Numbered from the stretch's first letter, positions 49,180-58,503 are shown. The stretch: 64,000 nucleotides of DNA from Streptomyces xiamenensis (GCF_000993785.3 NZ_CP009922.3:4464001-4528000), one strand, 5' to 3'. A program made the numbers and translations. The notes: a model not told the origin generated them from the letters alone.

Positions 49180-50388
49180 TCAGGGGCTGACCAGCGCGAA
49201 CGCCTGCGTCGCGATCTCCAGTTCCTCATCCGTGGGAACCACGGCGACCGCCACGGAAGCGTACTGCGGGGAGATGAACCGCGGCTCGCCGCCAGGTGTC
49301 GTGTTCAGCTTCTCGTCGACGACCACCCCGAAGCCGACCAGGCCCTCCACGGCGGCGGCCCGCACGTTCGCGGCGTTCTCCCCGACCCCGGCGGTGAAGG
49401 CGATGGCGTCCACCCGGCCCAGCACCGCGTAGTACGCGCCGATGTACTTCTTCAGCCGGTAGGTGTAGATATCGAACGCCAGCCGGGCCGCCTCGTCGCC
49501 CTCCGCCATCCGGCGGGTGATCTCCCGCAGATCGTTGTCGCCGCACAGCCCGACCAGGCCCGAACGCTTGTTCAGCAGGTCGTCGATCTCGTCCACCGAC
49601 ATCCCCGCCACCCGCGACAGGTGGAAGATCACCGCCGGGTCGATGTCGCCCGAGCGGGTGCCCATCACCAGACCCTCCAGCGGGGTGAGCCCCATGGAGG
49701 TGTCCACGCAGCGCCCGCCGGCCACCGCCGAGGCCGAGGCCCCGTTGCCCAGGTGCAGCACGATGACGTTGACGTCCGCCACGTCCTTGCCCAGCAGCTC
49801 GGCGGTGCGCCGTGAGACGTACGCGTGCGAGGTGCCGTGGAAGCCGTACCGCCGCACCCGGTGCGCGTCGGCGGTCGCGATGTCCAGCGCGTAGCGGGCG
49901 GCGTGCTCCGGCATGGTGGTGTGGAACGCCGTGTCGAACACCGCGACCTGCGGCACCCGCGGGTTCAGCTCCAGCGCGGTGCGGATGCCGGTCAGGTTGG
50001 CCGGGTTGTGCAGCGGGGCGACCGGGACAAGCCGCTCGATCTCGGCGATCACGGCGTCGTCGATGACGGTCGGCTCGGTGAAGCGCTTCCCGCCGTGCAC
50101 CACGCGGTGCCCGATGGCGGCCAGGCCGGGGTCGTCCAGGCCGTAGCCGTCCGCCGCCAGCTCCCGCGCCGCCGCCTTGAGAGCCGCGGCGTGGTCGGGG
50201 AGCGGGGCGTCGGTGACCTCGCGCCGCTCCCCGTCGGCCCGGGTGTGCGTCAGCCGGGCGCCCTTCTCCCCGATGCGCTCCACCAGGCCGGCGGCGAGCC
50301 GGGAGTGATCGGTCATGTCGAACAGCTGGTACTTCACCGAGGAAGAACCGGAGTTCAGCACGAGGACGCGGGAGGGGTGGTCGCTCAC
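49180..50388 (-). CDS. ackA: Acetate kinase
   Basis: 402 residues. N-terminal VLVLNSGSSSVKYQLFDM, HRVVHGG, VAPLHNPANL, FDTAFHTTMPEHAARYALD, RRYGFHGTSHAYV, LHLGNGASASAV and VGENAA. Converts acetyl phosphate and ADP to acetate and ATP. The GTG start 50388 overlaps the pta stop (GTGA), so the pair is coupled. Corresponds to SCO5424. Confidence 0.97.
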   Translation of the reverse strand: MSDHPSRVLVLNSGSSSVKYQLFDMTDHSRLAAGLVERIGEKGARLTHTRADGERREVTDAPLPDHAAALKAAARELAADGYGLDDPGLAAIGHRVVHGGKRFTEPTVIDDAVIAEIERLVPVAPLHNPANLTGIRTALELNPRVPQVAVFDTAFHTTMPEHAARYALDIATADAHRVRRYGFHGTSHAYVSRRTAELLGKDVADVNVIVLHLGNGASASAVAGGRCVDTSMGLTPLEGLVMGTRSGDIDPAVIFHLSRVAGMSVDEIDDLLNKRSGLVGLCGDNDLREITRRMAEGDEAARLAFDIYTYRLKKYIGAYYAVLGRVDAIAFTAGVGENAANVRAAAVEGLVGFGVVVDEKLNTTPGGEPRFISPQYASVAVAVVPTDEELEIATQAFALVSP

Positions 50389-52556
50389 GAATTCACTTTC
50401 TGCTGGTGCCGCTGCTGGGGGTGGTGCGGGTTCTGGCGCTGGGCCTGGATGGCGGTGATGGCGACGGTGTTGACGATGTCCTGCACCAGGGCGCCGCGGG
50501 ACAGGTCGTTCACCGGCTTGCGCAGGCCCTGGAGGACCGGGCCGACCGCGACGGCGCCCGCCGAGCGCTGCACGGCCTTGTACGTGTTGTTGCCGGTGTT
50601 GAGGTCGGGGAAGACCAGCACGGTGGCCTGGCCGGCGACCTCCGAGCCCGGCAGCTTGGTGGCGGCCACCGAGGGCTCCACGGCCGCGTCGTACTGGATC
50701 GGGCCCTCCACCAGCAGATCCGGGCGCCGCTCGCGCACCAGCTCGGTGGCCGCCCGCACCTTGTCCACGTCCGCGCCGGACCCGGAGGTGCCGGTGGAGT
50801 AGGACAGCATGGCGATCCGCGGCTCCACGCCGAACTGGGCGGCGGTGGTGGCCGACTGGATGGCGATGTCGGCCAGCTGCTCGGCGTTCGGGTCCGGGTT
50901 GACGGCGCAGTCCCCGTACACCAGCACCTTGTCGGCCAGGCACATGAAGAACACCGAGGAGACGATCGCCGCGTCCGGCTTGGTCTTGATCACCTCGAAG
51001 GCGGGGCGGATGGTGGCGGCGGTCGAGTGGACGGCGCCGGAGACCATGCCGTCGGCCAGGCCCTCCTGGACCATCAGCGTGCCGAAGTAGGACACGTCGC
51101 ACACCACGTCCCAGGCCAGCTCGTAGGTGACGCCCTTGTGGGCGCGGAGCTTGGCGTACAGCTCGGCGAAACGTTCCCGCAGCGGGGAGGTCTGCGGGTC
51201 CACCACCCGGGCCACACAGGCGGTCGCGGTGGCGCCGGGGTCGATGTCGACGGGCTCGGCCGCGCCGTGCAGCCGCAGATCGATGCCGAGATCGGCCGCC
51301 CGCTTGCGGACCGCGCCCTCCTCGCCCAGCAGCGTCAGATCGCACACGTTGCGGCGCAGCAGCACCTCGGCGGCGCGCAGTACTCGCTCCTCGGTGCCCT
51401 CCGGGAGGACGACGTGGCGCCGCCCGGTGCGGGAGCGCTCGATCAGCTCGTGCTCGAACATCATCGGGGTCACGCGCTCGCTGCGCACCACCGACAGCCG
51501 CTCGGTGAGCTGCGCGGTGTCCACGTGCGTCTCGAACAGGCCGAGCGCGATCTCCGCCTTGCGCGGGGTCGCGGCGGTCAGCTTCCCCTCCAGGCCGGAC
51601 AGCGCGGCGGCGGTGTGGAAGGTGCCGCCGGGCACCGACAGGACGGGGGTGCCGGGGGCGAGCCGGGCGGCCAGCGCCATGGTCTCCGCGCCGGGCCGCT
51701 CACCGAGGGTGAGCAGCACCCCGGCGATGGGCGGGGCGCCGGCGGAGTGCGCGGCCAGGGCGCCCACCACCAGGTCGGCGCGGTCACCGGGGGTGACGAC
51801 GAGGGAGGCCTCGCGCAGCGCGGTGAGGAAGGTCGGCAGCATCGCGCCGCCGATCACGAAGTCGCGCACGTCACGGGCGAGACCGGTGCGGTCGCCGAGC
51901 AGCACCTCGGCGTCCAGCGCCTCGGCGATCTGGGTCACGGTGGGCGCGGAGAGGGCCGGCTCCTCGGGCAGGACGTACACCGGCTCGGGGAGGTGGGTGC
52001 CCAGCTCGCGGGCGGCGGCCGCGGCGTGCGAGTCGCGGACCCGGTTGGCGATGGTGGCGATCACCTCGCAGCCCAGGGAGGTGAAGGCGTGGTGCGCGTT
52101 GCGGACCTCGGCGACCACGGATTCCGCGCTCTGGTCCAGGCCGGCCACCACGGGCAGGACGACGGAGCCGAACTCGTTCGCCAGCCGGGCGTTGAGGGTC
52201 AGCTCGGCGGGCAGCTGGGTGTCGGCGTAGTCGGTGCCCAGGACGAGCACGGCCTCGTAGTCGCGGGCGACGTTGTGGTAGCGCTCGACGAGGGCGGTGA
52301 CCAGTTCGTCCATGCCCTGCTCGGCCTGGAGGGCGGCGGCCTCCGCGTACTCCATGCCGCGGGCGTCCTCGCGGGTCTGGGAGAGCCGGTAGCGGCCGCG
52401 CAGCAGTTCGAAGACGGGATCGGGGCCCGGGTGGGCGAGGGGACGGAAGACGCCGACCCGGTCCACCTGGCGGGTCAGCAGCTCCATGACCCCCAGCTCG
52501 ATCACCTGCCGGCCGTCGCCGCGGCCGATACCGGTCACGTACACGCTGCGGGTCAT
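50385..52556 (-). CDS. pta: Phosphate acetyltransferase
   Basis: 723 residues: N-terminal P-loop-like BioD domain, central DRTGG domain, C-terminal PTA domain with LPEGTEERVLRAAEVLLRRN, PDAAIVSSVFFMCLADKVLV and NTGNNTYKAVQRSAGAVAVG. Interconverts acetyl-CoA and acetyl phosphate. ATG 52556 starts the N-terminal domain MTRSVYVTGIGRGDG. Upstream AT-rich stretch is a divergent promoter with pfkA. First gene before ackA in the same operon. Confidence 0.97.
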   Translation of the reverse strand: MTRSVYVTGIGRGDGRQVIELGVMELLTRQVDRVGVFRPLAHPGPDPVFELLRGRYRLSQTREDARGMEYAEAAALQAEQGMDELVTALVERYHNVARDYEAVLVLGTDYADTQLPAELTLNARLANEFGSVVLPVVAGLDQSAESVVAEVRNAHHAFTSLGCEVIATIANRVRDSHAAAAARELGTHLPEPVYVLPEEPALSAPTVTQIAEALDAEVLLGDRTGLARDVRDFVIGGAMLPTFLTALREASLVVTPGDRADLVVGALAAHSAGAPPIAGVLLTLGERPGAETMALAARLAPGTPVLSVPGGTFHTAAALSGLEGKLTAATPRKAEIALGLFETHVDTAQLTERLSVVRSERVTPMMFEHELIERSRTGRRHVVLPEGTEERVLRAAEVLLRRNVCDLTLLGEEGAVRKRAADLGIDLRLHGAAEPVDIDPGATATACVARVVDPQTSPLRERFAELYAKLRAHKGVTYELAWDVVCDVSYFGTLMVQEGLADGMVSGAVHSTAATIRPAFEVIKTKPDAAIVSSVFFMCLADKVLVYGDCAVNPDPNAEQLADIAIQSATTAAQFGVEPRIAMLSYSTGTSGSGADVDKVRAATELVRERRPDLLVEGPIQYDAAVEPSVAATKLPGSEVAGQATVLVFPDLNTGNNTYKAVQRSAGAVAVGPVLQGLRKPVNDLSRGALVQDIVNTVAITAIQAQRQNPHHPQQRHQQKVNS

Positions 52557-52777
52557 GGCGCCATCACTGCCGATCTCATCGTCACCCAATCGTTTATATC
52601 TATGGTCTTGACAATACCTATGACGCTGAGTAACCCGCGCGGTGGGTCGGGGTGGCCGATCCGTTCACGATGTGAGCAGGGGAGTGAGGTGGGGTCCGTG
52701 GGCGTGAAACAATTCGGGCGGCCTCGACGAAGCGGCCCCGCGCCACCCTCCCGATCCCCGAAGAGGAGAGCATCCCC
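52557..52777. promoter_or_regulatory. Divergent pta/pfkA promoter region
   Basis: 221 bases with a notably AT-rich core (52594-52635, TTTATATCTATGG, CTTGACAATACCTATGAC). TTGACA at 52614 could be a -35 toward pfkA and TTGTCA on the other strand toward pta. No perfect operator found. Confidence 0.45.
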
Positions 52778-53803
52778 ATGCGTATCGGAGTTCTCACCGC
52801 GGGCGGTGACTGCCCTGGCCTCAACGCCGTGATCCGCTCGGTCGTCCACCGGGCCGTTGTCGACCGCGGTGACCAGGTGATCGGTTTCGAGGACGGCTTC
52901 AAGGGCCTGCTGGAAGGCCGCTACCGCGAGCTGGACATCAACGCCGTCTCCGGGATCCTCGCCCGCGGCGGCACCATCCTGGGCTCCAGCCGTCTGGAGC
53001 GTGCCCGGCTGGCCGAGGCGTGCGACAACGCCGAGGCGTTCCGCCACAAGCTCGGCCTGGACGCGCTCATCCCGATCGGCGGCGAGGGCACTCTGACCGC
53101 CGCCCGGATGCTGGCCGAGGCCGGCATCCCCGTCGTCGGCGTCCCCAAGACGATCGACAACGACATCTCCGCCACCGACCGCACCTTCGGTTTCGACACC
53201 GCGGTCGGCGTCGCCACCGAGGCCATAGACCGCCTGAAGACCACCGCCGAATCGCACCAGCGGGTGATGGTGGTCGAGGTCATGGGCCGGCACGCGGGCT
53301 GGATCGCCCTGGAGTCCGGCATGGCGGGTGGAGCACACGGTATCTGTATCCCGGAACGGCCCTTCCAAGTCGATGATCTGTGCAAAATGGTCGAGGAACG
53401 GTTCGCGCGCGGCAAGAAGTTCGCCGTGATCTGCGTCGCCGAGGGCGCCCGCCCGGCCGAGGGCTCCATGCCCTACGAGAAGGGCGAGATCGACCCGTAC
53501 GGCCACGAGCGGTTCGCCGGCATCGGCAACCGGCTCGCCATCGAGCTGGAGCAGCGCCTCGGCAAGGAGGCCCGGCCGGTGATCCTCGGCCACATCCAGC
53601 GCGGCGGGACGCCGACCGCGTACGACCGGGTGCTGGCCACCCGCTTCGGCTGGCACGCCGTGGAGGCCGCCCACAGCGGCGAGTTCGGCAAGATGACGGC
53701 GCTGCGCGGCACCGAGATCGTGATGGCGCCCCTCGCCAGCGCGACCGCCGACCTCAAGCGGGTGCCGCAGTTCCGGATGGACGAGACCGAAGCCGTCTTC
53801 TGA
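52778..53803 (+). CDS. pfkA: 6-phosphofructokinase
   Basis: 341 residues, the ATP/PPi mixed clade of actinobacteria. MRIGVLTAGGDCPGLNAVIR, GGEGTLTAAR (Gly at the ATP/PPi selectivity position), PKTIDNDISATDRTFGFDTA, GRHAGWIA and LGHIQRGGTPTAYDRVLATR. Commits fructose 6-phosphate to glycolysis. ATG 52778 after AAGAGGAG. Strong terminator downstream. Corresponds to SCO5426. Confidence 0.96.
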   Translation: MRIGVLTAGGDCPGLNAVIRSVVHRAVVDRGDQVIGFEDGFKGLLEGRYRELDINAVSGILARGGTILGSSRLERARLAEACDNAEAFRHKLGLDALIPIGGEGTLTAARMLAEAGIPVVGVPKTIDNDISATDRTFGFDTAVGVATEAIDRLKTTAESHQRVMVVEVMGRHAGWIALESGMAGGAHGICIPERPFQVDDLCKMVEERFARGKKFAVICVAEGARPAEGSMPYEKGEIDPYGHERFAGIGNRLAIELEQRLGKEARPVILGHIQRGGTPTAYDRVLATRFGWHAVEAAHSGEFGKMTALRGTEIVMAPLASATADLKRVPQFRMDETEAVF

Positions 53804-53818
53804 TCGCCAACCCGGTTG

Positions 53819-53848
53819 CCCTGTCGGGGGGTTAACCCCCCGACAGGG
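53819..53848. terminator. Perfect hairpin after pfkA
   Basis: 13-bp arms (53819-53831 and 53836-53848; CCCTGTCGGGGGG and its complement) flank a TTAA loop. Confidence 0.88.
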
Positions 53849-53901
53849 TGGCGGGGCCGCCCCATTCAGCAGGGGTGCCGCCCGCGCCTAGCGTCCCTGC
53901 C

Positions 53902-55440
53902 ATGCGAACCACAACGCGAGGGAAGAGGGCCGTGGCCGCCGGTGCCGCCGCCTGCGCCGCCGCCGTGCTGATCACCGCCCCCACCGGGGCGGCGGCCACG
54001 GAGCGCGACCTGGACGCCTACCACACCCAGCACCTGCGCTGGCAGCCCTGCGCCGCCGAGAACGACGGCGACGCGGCCGGCCGGGCACTCGCCGCCGCCG
54101 GTGCCCAGTGCGCGGAGGTGACCGTCCCGCTGGACTACTCCGATCCGCACGGGCCCACCCTCACGGTGGCGATCTCCCGGCTGCCCTCCACCGGCACGGG
54201 CGAGCGGATCGGCGCCCTGCTGATGAACCCCGGCGGACCGGCCGGCACCGGGCTCGACATGCCGGTGCAGCTCGCCGGGTCGATGGGGGAGGAACTGGCC
54301 GGACGGTACGACCTCATCGGCTTCGACCCGCGCGGAGTGGGCCGCAGCACCCCGGTGGACTGCGGCTGGCCGGTGGGCTCCGGAATCTTCGGCCCCGGCC
54401 CGGACCGGGGAAGCTATCTGCGGCACGCCGCCGCCCAGTGGGAGCTGGCGGAGCGCTGCCGGGCCACCGAGGGCGAGACACTGCCGTACCTCACCACCCG
54501 CAACACCGCCCGCGACATGGACGTGATCCGGCACGCGCTGGGCGAACGGCGGATCTCCTACCTCGGCTACTCCTACGGCAGCTACCTCGGCGAGGTCTAC
54601 ACCCAGCTCTTCCCCGGCCGCACCGACCGGGTCGTGCTGGACGGGGTCATCCACCCCGGCCGCTACACACCGACCCTGCTCCGGGGGACCGAGGCCGCCA
54701 ACGAGGCGGCGCTCGCCGAGTGGGCCGACTGGGCCGCACAGCGCCAGGACCGCTACGGCCTGGGCGCCACCGGCCAGGAGGTACGGGACGTCGTGGACAC
54801 GATCCGGGCGGCGGCCGAACAGGCACCGCTGCGCGTCGGCGCGCACACGATCGACGCGCACACCGTGCCGCTGCTGCTCTTCAGCGGCATCGGCTCGGGC
54901 GTCGACGCGTCGCGCGACCGGCTGGCCACCTCCGTCGGGCTGCTGGCCCGGGCGGCGGCCGGCGAACAGGTGACCCCCGACCCGGACTTCGCGGAGGAGC
55001 TGTCCCACCTCACCACCGCTGCCGGCTCCGCCTACGGCAGCGCGCAGATGGCGATCATCTGCGGCGATGTGGCCGCCCCGCGCGGCGTCGACGCCTACTG
55101 GCAGGACATCGAACGCGCCCGCGCCGTCCACCCCTTCGCCGGTCCGCTGGCCAACAACATCACCCCCTGCGAGTTCTGGGACGAGCCGCTGGAAGCCCCC
55201 ACCGTGCTGGACAACGACATCCCCGCCCTGCTGGTCGCCGCCACCGGCGACCCGCGCACGCCCTACGAGGGCACCGTGGAGATGCGCGAGGAGTGGCCCG
55301 CCTCCCGGCTCCTCACCCTGGAGGGCGCCGCGCACCACGCGGTGTACGGGGAGTACGGCAACGCCTGCGTGGACGACCAGGTCAACACCTACCTGCGCAC
55401 CGGCATCCTGCCGGCGGGCGACCTGAGCTGCCCGGCCTGA
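53902..55440 (+). CDS. Secreted alpha/beta-hydrolase peptidase (Tap/SlpD-like)
   Basis: 512 residues. Signal peptide about 1-33 (ACAAAVLITAPTGAAATERD). Tripeptidyl-aminopeptidase-type alpha/beta hydrolase: MNPGGPAGTG oxyanion loop, GFDPRGVGRS, nucleophile elbow GYSYGSYLG, Asp in TGDPRTPYEG and His in GAAHHAVYG. Probably removes N-terminal tripeptides from extracellular proteins. ATG 53902; the GTG further upstream would extend it over the terminator. A very strong hairpin follows. Confidence 0.9.
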   Translation: MRTTTRGKRAVAAGAAACAAAVLITAPTGAAATERDLDAYHTQHLRWQPCAAENDGDAAGRALAAAGAQCAEVTVPLDYSDPHGPTLTVAISRLPSTGTGERIGALLMNPGGPAGTGLDMPVQLAGSMGEELAGRYDLIGFDPRGVGRSTPVDCGWPVGSGIFGPGPDRGSYLRHAAAQWELAERCRATEGETLPYLTTRNTARDMDVIRHALGERRISYLGYSYGSYLGEVYTQLFPGRTDRVVLDGVIHPGRYTPTLLRGTEAANEAALAEWADWAAQRQDRYGLGATGQEVRDVVDTIRAAAEQAPLRVGAHTIDAHTVPLLLFSGIGSGVDASRDRLATSVGLLARAAAGEQVTPDPDFAEELSHLTTAAGSAYGSAQMAIICGDVAAPRGVDAYWQDIERARAVHPFAGPLANNITPCEFWDEPLEAPTVLDNDIPALLVAATGDPRTPYEGTVEMREEWPASRLLTLEGAAHHAVYGEYGNACVDDQVNTYLRTGILPAGDLSCPA

Positions 55441-55445
55441 CGGCC

Positions 55446-55479
55446 CCGGGCGGCGTCACCGGGGGGTGACGCCGCCCGG
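55446..55479. terminator. Strong hairpin after secreted peptidase gene
   Basis: 15-bp perfect stem (55446-55460 with 55465-55479; arms start CCGGGCGGCG) with a GGGG loop. Confidence 0.85.
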
Positions 55480-55499
55480 CCCAGCCGGCACCCGTCCGG

Positions 55500-55574
55500 T
55501 CAGGGCACCTGACGAGGCGCCGACAACGCCTCGACGGCCTCTTCGATCAACGTCCGCGCTGCGGGCCCGTGCAT
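55500..55574 (-). pseudogene. Short C-terminal remnant, partner gene of WhiJ-type locus?
   Basis: A 24-codon frame MHGPAARTLIEEAVEALSAP ending RQVP and stop reads like the end of a longer helical protein. It meets the truncated XRE gene head to head at about 55573. It may be the residue of the divergent partner of that regulator, but no family is certain. The ATG is probably accidental. Confidence 0.4.
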
Positions 55575-55818
55575 GAAGATTCTTGTCGTCCCCTTCGGAT
55601 TGGGCGACTATCCGGCCTCCGGACAGCCGATCAGCTATGTGAGCGGACCGGTTCCCGAGCTGGATACGGTCATCCTGGATTCGGACCACGGATGTACCTT
55701 CCTGGACGCGGCGGCTCAGGTGAGTCGCTACCGGTCCGTCCTTGATCGGATGGAGAGCTGTGCGCTCACGCCGCGGAAGAGCAGGGATTTCATCCGCCGC
55801 GTCGCCAAGGAAACCTGA
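55573..55818 (+). pseudogene. C-terminal fragment of XRE/DUF5753 regulator
   Basis: 81 codons: KILVVPFGLGDYPASGQPIS, YVSGPVPELDTVILDSDHGC, TFLDAAAQVSRYRSVLDRME, matching only the last third of DUF5753 regulators (compare 17291-18181). The HTH and first part of DUF5753 are gone. It is followed 10 bp later by a DUF397 gene, as expected for this locus type, so a former complete WhiJ-type unit has been truncated. Confidence 0.75.
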
Positions 55819-55828
55819 GGGGAAAGCC

Positions 55829-56023
55829 ATGAGCGCCTTCGCGTGGCAGAAGTCGTCCTACAGCGCCGAGGGTGCCAACTGTGTCAATGTCGCAGCCGCC
55901 CCCGACGGCCTGTTGCGGCTGCGCGAGAGTACCGCCCCCGGCATGACGCTCACGGTCCGGCCGGCCGCGCTGCGTGGGCTGCTGAGGGCGATCAAGGCGG
56001 ATCCGGGGCGGCTAACCGGTTGA
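55829..56023 (+). CDS. DUF397 protein
   Basis: 64 residues: MSAFAWQKSSYSAEGANCVN, then RLRESTAPGMTLTVRPAALR. Intact DUF397 with GAGGGGAAAG before ATG 55829. Its regulator gene is only a fragment, so this is probably an orphan. Its end overlaps the convergent MerR gene by 12 bases. Confidence 0.85.
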   Translation: MSAFAWQKSSYSAEGANCVNVAAAPDGLLRLRESTAPGMTLTVRPAALRGLLRAIKADPGRLTG

Positions 56024-56401
56024 GGGCCGGCCGGCTCCGTCCGCCGTGGCGCGGTCCAGGGAGGCGGTACGGAACGCGGTCAGGGCCGTGTGGCGGTCGT
56101 GCAGGGTGGCCAGGGTGGTTTCCAGGCGCTCCAGCTCCAGGGTCAGGGTGCGCAGCACCTCGGGGCACGGGTCGGCGCCGCTGTCCGCGCCGTCCGTGCA
56201 GGGCAGCAGCTCCCGGATGGCCTCCGTCGGCAGTCCGGCGTCCAGCATCTCGCGGATGCGGACGACCGTGCGCGGGGTGTCCTCCGCGTACTGCCGGTAG
56301 TTGTTGGTGTCCCGGCGGGAGGTGAGCAGCCCGCGCTGTTCGTAGTAGCGCAGCAGCCGGGCGGGCACCCCCGTGCGGCGTGACAGTTCCCCGATCAGCA
56401 T
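56012..56401 (-). CDS. MerR family regulator
   Basis: 129 residues. MerR HTH: MLIGELSRRTGVPARLLRYY, EQRGLLTSRRDTNNYRQYAE, then VVRIREMLDAGLPTEAIREL and a coiled coil. The Cys pair (LLPCTDGADSGADPCPEV) could bind metal or thiol. Divergent from a hydrolase gene, sharing a symmetric promoter, so it probably controls that gene and itself. ATG 56401. Confidence 0.9.
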   Translation of the reverse strand: MLIGELSRRTGVPARLLRYYEQRGLLTSRRDTNNYRQYAEDTPRTVVRIREMLDAGLPTEAIRELLPCTDGADSGADPCPEVLRTLTLELERLETTLATLHDRHTALTAFRTASLDRATADGAGRPSTG

Positions 56402-56419
56402 GGCGGGTCCGGCCCTTTC

Positions 56420-56448
56420 TTGACATTGACACTGATGTCACAGGTCAA
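56420..56448. promoter_or_regulatory. Symmetric MerR-type promoter/operator
   Basis: Nested inverted repeats TTGAC...GTCAA (56420-56424, 56444-56448) and TGACA-CTGA-TGTCA (56427-56440). TTGACA at 56420 resembles a -35. The centre lies between the MerR start and the hydrolase start, only 10 bp from the hydrolase ATG. MerR proteins bind such spacers. Confidence 0.65.
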
Positions 56449-56457
56449 CGTAGCGGC

Positions 56458-57162
56458 ATGAGTGATTCCTTCCCCGCCCTGGCGACCACGGTCACCGGCC
56501 ACGGCCCCGCCCTGCTGCTGGCGCACGGCGCCACAGGCTCCATCGCGGACAACTTCGCCCCGGTGCTGCCGGCGCTGGCCGTCGCCCACACCGTCGTCGC
56601 CCCCGACTACCCCGGCTCGGGCGCCACCGAGCCCGCCCCGGCACCGCTGGACCTGGACGCGCTCACGGACGCCGTCGTGACGTCGGCCGTGAGCCGCGGC
56701 GTGGAGCGGTTCGCCGTGCTGGGCTTCTCGCTCGGCACCGCCGTCGCGGTACGCGCCGCCGTACGGCACCCCGAGCGGGTCACGGCCCTGGTGCTGACCG
56801 CCGGTCTCGCCCGCGCCGACGACCACCTGCTCGGGCTGCTGCCCGGCTGGCGCGCGTCCGAACCCGCCCGGCTGCGTCCGCACATCGACCTCATCCCCAC
56901 TCTGGACACCACCGCGGATCTGCCCCGGGTCACCGTCCCCACCCTGGTGATCGCCACCACCCGGGACAGCATGGTGCGCCCCGCCAACTCCCGCCTGCTG
57001 GCCGCCGGCATCCCCGGCGCCTCGTACGCGGAACTGCCCACCGATCACGTCGCCATGGTGGAGGACCCGCGGGGCTGGCTGAAGCCGGTGCTCTCCTTCC
57101 TGGCGGCGCGGGATACGGCAGCGGACTCCGGCCGGCTGCGGGATCTCACCCGTCCGCACTGA
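56458..57162 (+). CDS. Alpha/beta hydrolase, MerR-linked
   Basis: 234 residues. GHGPALLLAHGATGS with oxyanion His-Gly, PDYPGSGATEP, nucleophile in LGFSLGTAVAV, Asp in TRDSMVRPAN and His in LPTDHVAMV. No signal peptide. Small-molecule ester or lactone hydrolysis is likely; substrate unknown. ATG 56458 has no clear ribosome site and lies 10 bp from the operator end, so the transcript may be leaderless. Confidence 0.87.
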   Translation: MSDSFPALATTVTGHGPALLLAHGATGSIADNFAPVLPALAVAHTVVAPDYPGSGATEPAPAPLDLDALTDAVVTSAVSRGVERFAVLGFSLGTAVAVRAAVRHPERVTALVLTAGLARADDHLLGLLPGWRASEPARLRPHIDLIPTLDTTADLPRVTVPTLVIATTRDSMVRPANSRLLAAGIPGASYAELPTDHVAMVEDPRGWLKPVLSFLAARDTAADSGRLRDLTRPH

Positions 57163-57279
57163 CCGGCCCCAACCCCCTTGTGTACAGGGGAGCTTGATCG
57201 TCAGCAGCGGTCCGTACCGCGCTGACCTGCCACTCCGTGGCCCCGGCGGCCCGTCCGGCATGAGATAGGTTCACGATCC

Positions 57280-58503
57280 ATGGATATCGCGATCAGATCC
57301 GGATACGTCGTCCCCGTCGCCGCCGAGCCCATCGACGGCGGCACCGTTCTCATCATCGACGGCAAGATCGCCGCCGTGGGCCCCGACGCCGAGGTGACCG
57401 TCCCCGAGGGCGTCACCACGGTGGACGCGGCCGGCTCCTGGGTACTTCCCGGCTTCGTCGAGGCGCACGGCCACATCGGCGTCCACGAGGAGGCCGAGGG
57501 CTGGGCGGGCCAGGACACCAACGAGATGACCGACCCCGTCGGCGCCCGGATGCGCGCCCTGGACGCCATCAACCCGGCGGACACCGGCTTCGCCGACGCC
57601 CTCGCGGGCGGTGTCACCAGCGCCGTGATCAAGCCGGGCTCCGGCAACCCGATAGGCGGTCAGACCGTCGCCGTGAAGTCCTGGGGCCGCACGGTGGAGG
57701 AGATGCTGATCCGCGAGCCGGTCAGCGTCAAGAGCGCCCTGGGCGAGAACCCCAAGCGGGTCTACGGCGAGAAGAAGCAACTGCCCTCCACCCGGCAGGG
57801 CGTCGCGGCCGTCATCCGGGACGCGCTCACCAAGGCGCAGGACTACGCCGCCAAGCGGGCGCACGCGCAGGCCGAGGGCACCCCCTTCGAGCGCGACAAC
57901 ACGCTGGAGATCCTCGCCCGGGTGCTGGACGGCGAACTGCCGTGGTGCCAGCACGCGCACCGCGCCGACGACATCGCCACCGCGCTGCGGCTGGCCGACG
58001 AGTTCGGCTACAAGGTCGTGGTCAACCACGCCACCGAGGGTCATCTCATCGCGGACGAACTCGCCCGCCGCGACGTCCCGGTGATCACCGGGCCGCTGTT
58101 CACCACCCGCAGCAAGGTCGAACTGCGGCACCGGACGCTGGCCGGCCCCGGCATCATGGAGCGCGCCGGGGTGAAGGTCGCCATCACCACCGACCACCCC
58201 GTGGTGCCGATCAACTTCCTGGTGCACCAGGTGACCCTGTGTGTCAAGGAGGGCCTGGCGCGCGAGACCGCGCTGCGCACCATCACCACCCACCCCGCCG
58301 AGATCCTGGGCCTGGACGACCGGGTCGGTTCGCTGACCCCCGGCCTGGACGGCGACGTGGTGATCTGGGACGGCGACCCGCTCGATGTGCTCAGCCGCGC
58401 CCGGCGGGTCTTCATCGAGGGCCGCGAGGTCTACACGTACGACGAGGCCAGGGGCGCGGGTACCGTCGCCGACCCGTACTACCGCGAGGCCACGACCGCC
58501 TGA
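57280..58503 (+). CDS. Metal-dependent amidohydrolase
   Basis: 407 residues, imidazolonepropionase-like. The metal pair is in FVEAHGHIGVH (HxH), with a His in HAHRADDIATALRLAD and VVNHATEGH and Asp in TTDHPVVPIN; a C-terminal cap GDVVIWDGDPLDVLSRARRV follows. Substrate unknown, possibly a cyclic amide. ATG 57280. Ends in a 16-bp hairpin. Confidence 0.88.
   Translation: MDIAIRSGYVVPVAAEPIDGGTVLIIDGKIAAVGPDAEVTVPEGVTTVDAAGSWVLPGFVEAHGHIGVHEEAEGWAGQDTNEMTDPVGARMRALDAINPADTGFADALAGGVTSAVIKPGSGNPIGGQTVAVKSWGRTVEEMLIREPVSVKSALGENPKRVYGEKKQLPSTRQGVAAVIRDALTKAQDYAAKRAHAQAEGTPFERDNTLEILARVLDGELPWCQHAHRADDIATALRLADEFGYKVVVNHATEGHLIADELARRDVPVITGPLFTTRSKVELRHRTLAGPGIMERAGVKVAITTDHPVVPINFLVHQVTLCVKEGLARETALRTITTHPAEILGLDDRVGSLTPGLDGDVVIWDGDPLDVLSRARRVFIEGREVYTYDEARGAGTVADPYYREATTA

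Noticed and set aside
46348..49815. 1155-codon + strand frame across DUF418, pyk and ackA
   Set aside because: Crosses three well-supported genes on the other strand; Arg/Gly/His-rich composition without domains.
50406..52832. 808-codon + strand frame opposite pta
   Set aside because: Antisense shadow of pta, running into pfkA; the pta motifs on the minus strand are decisive.
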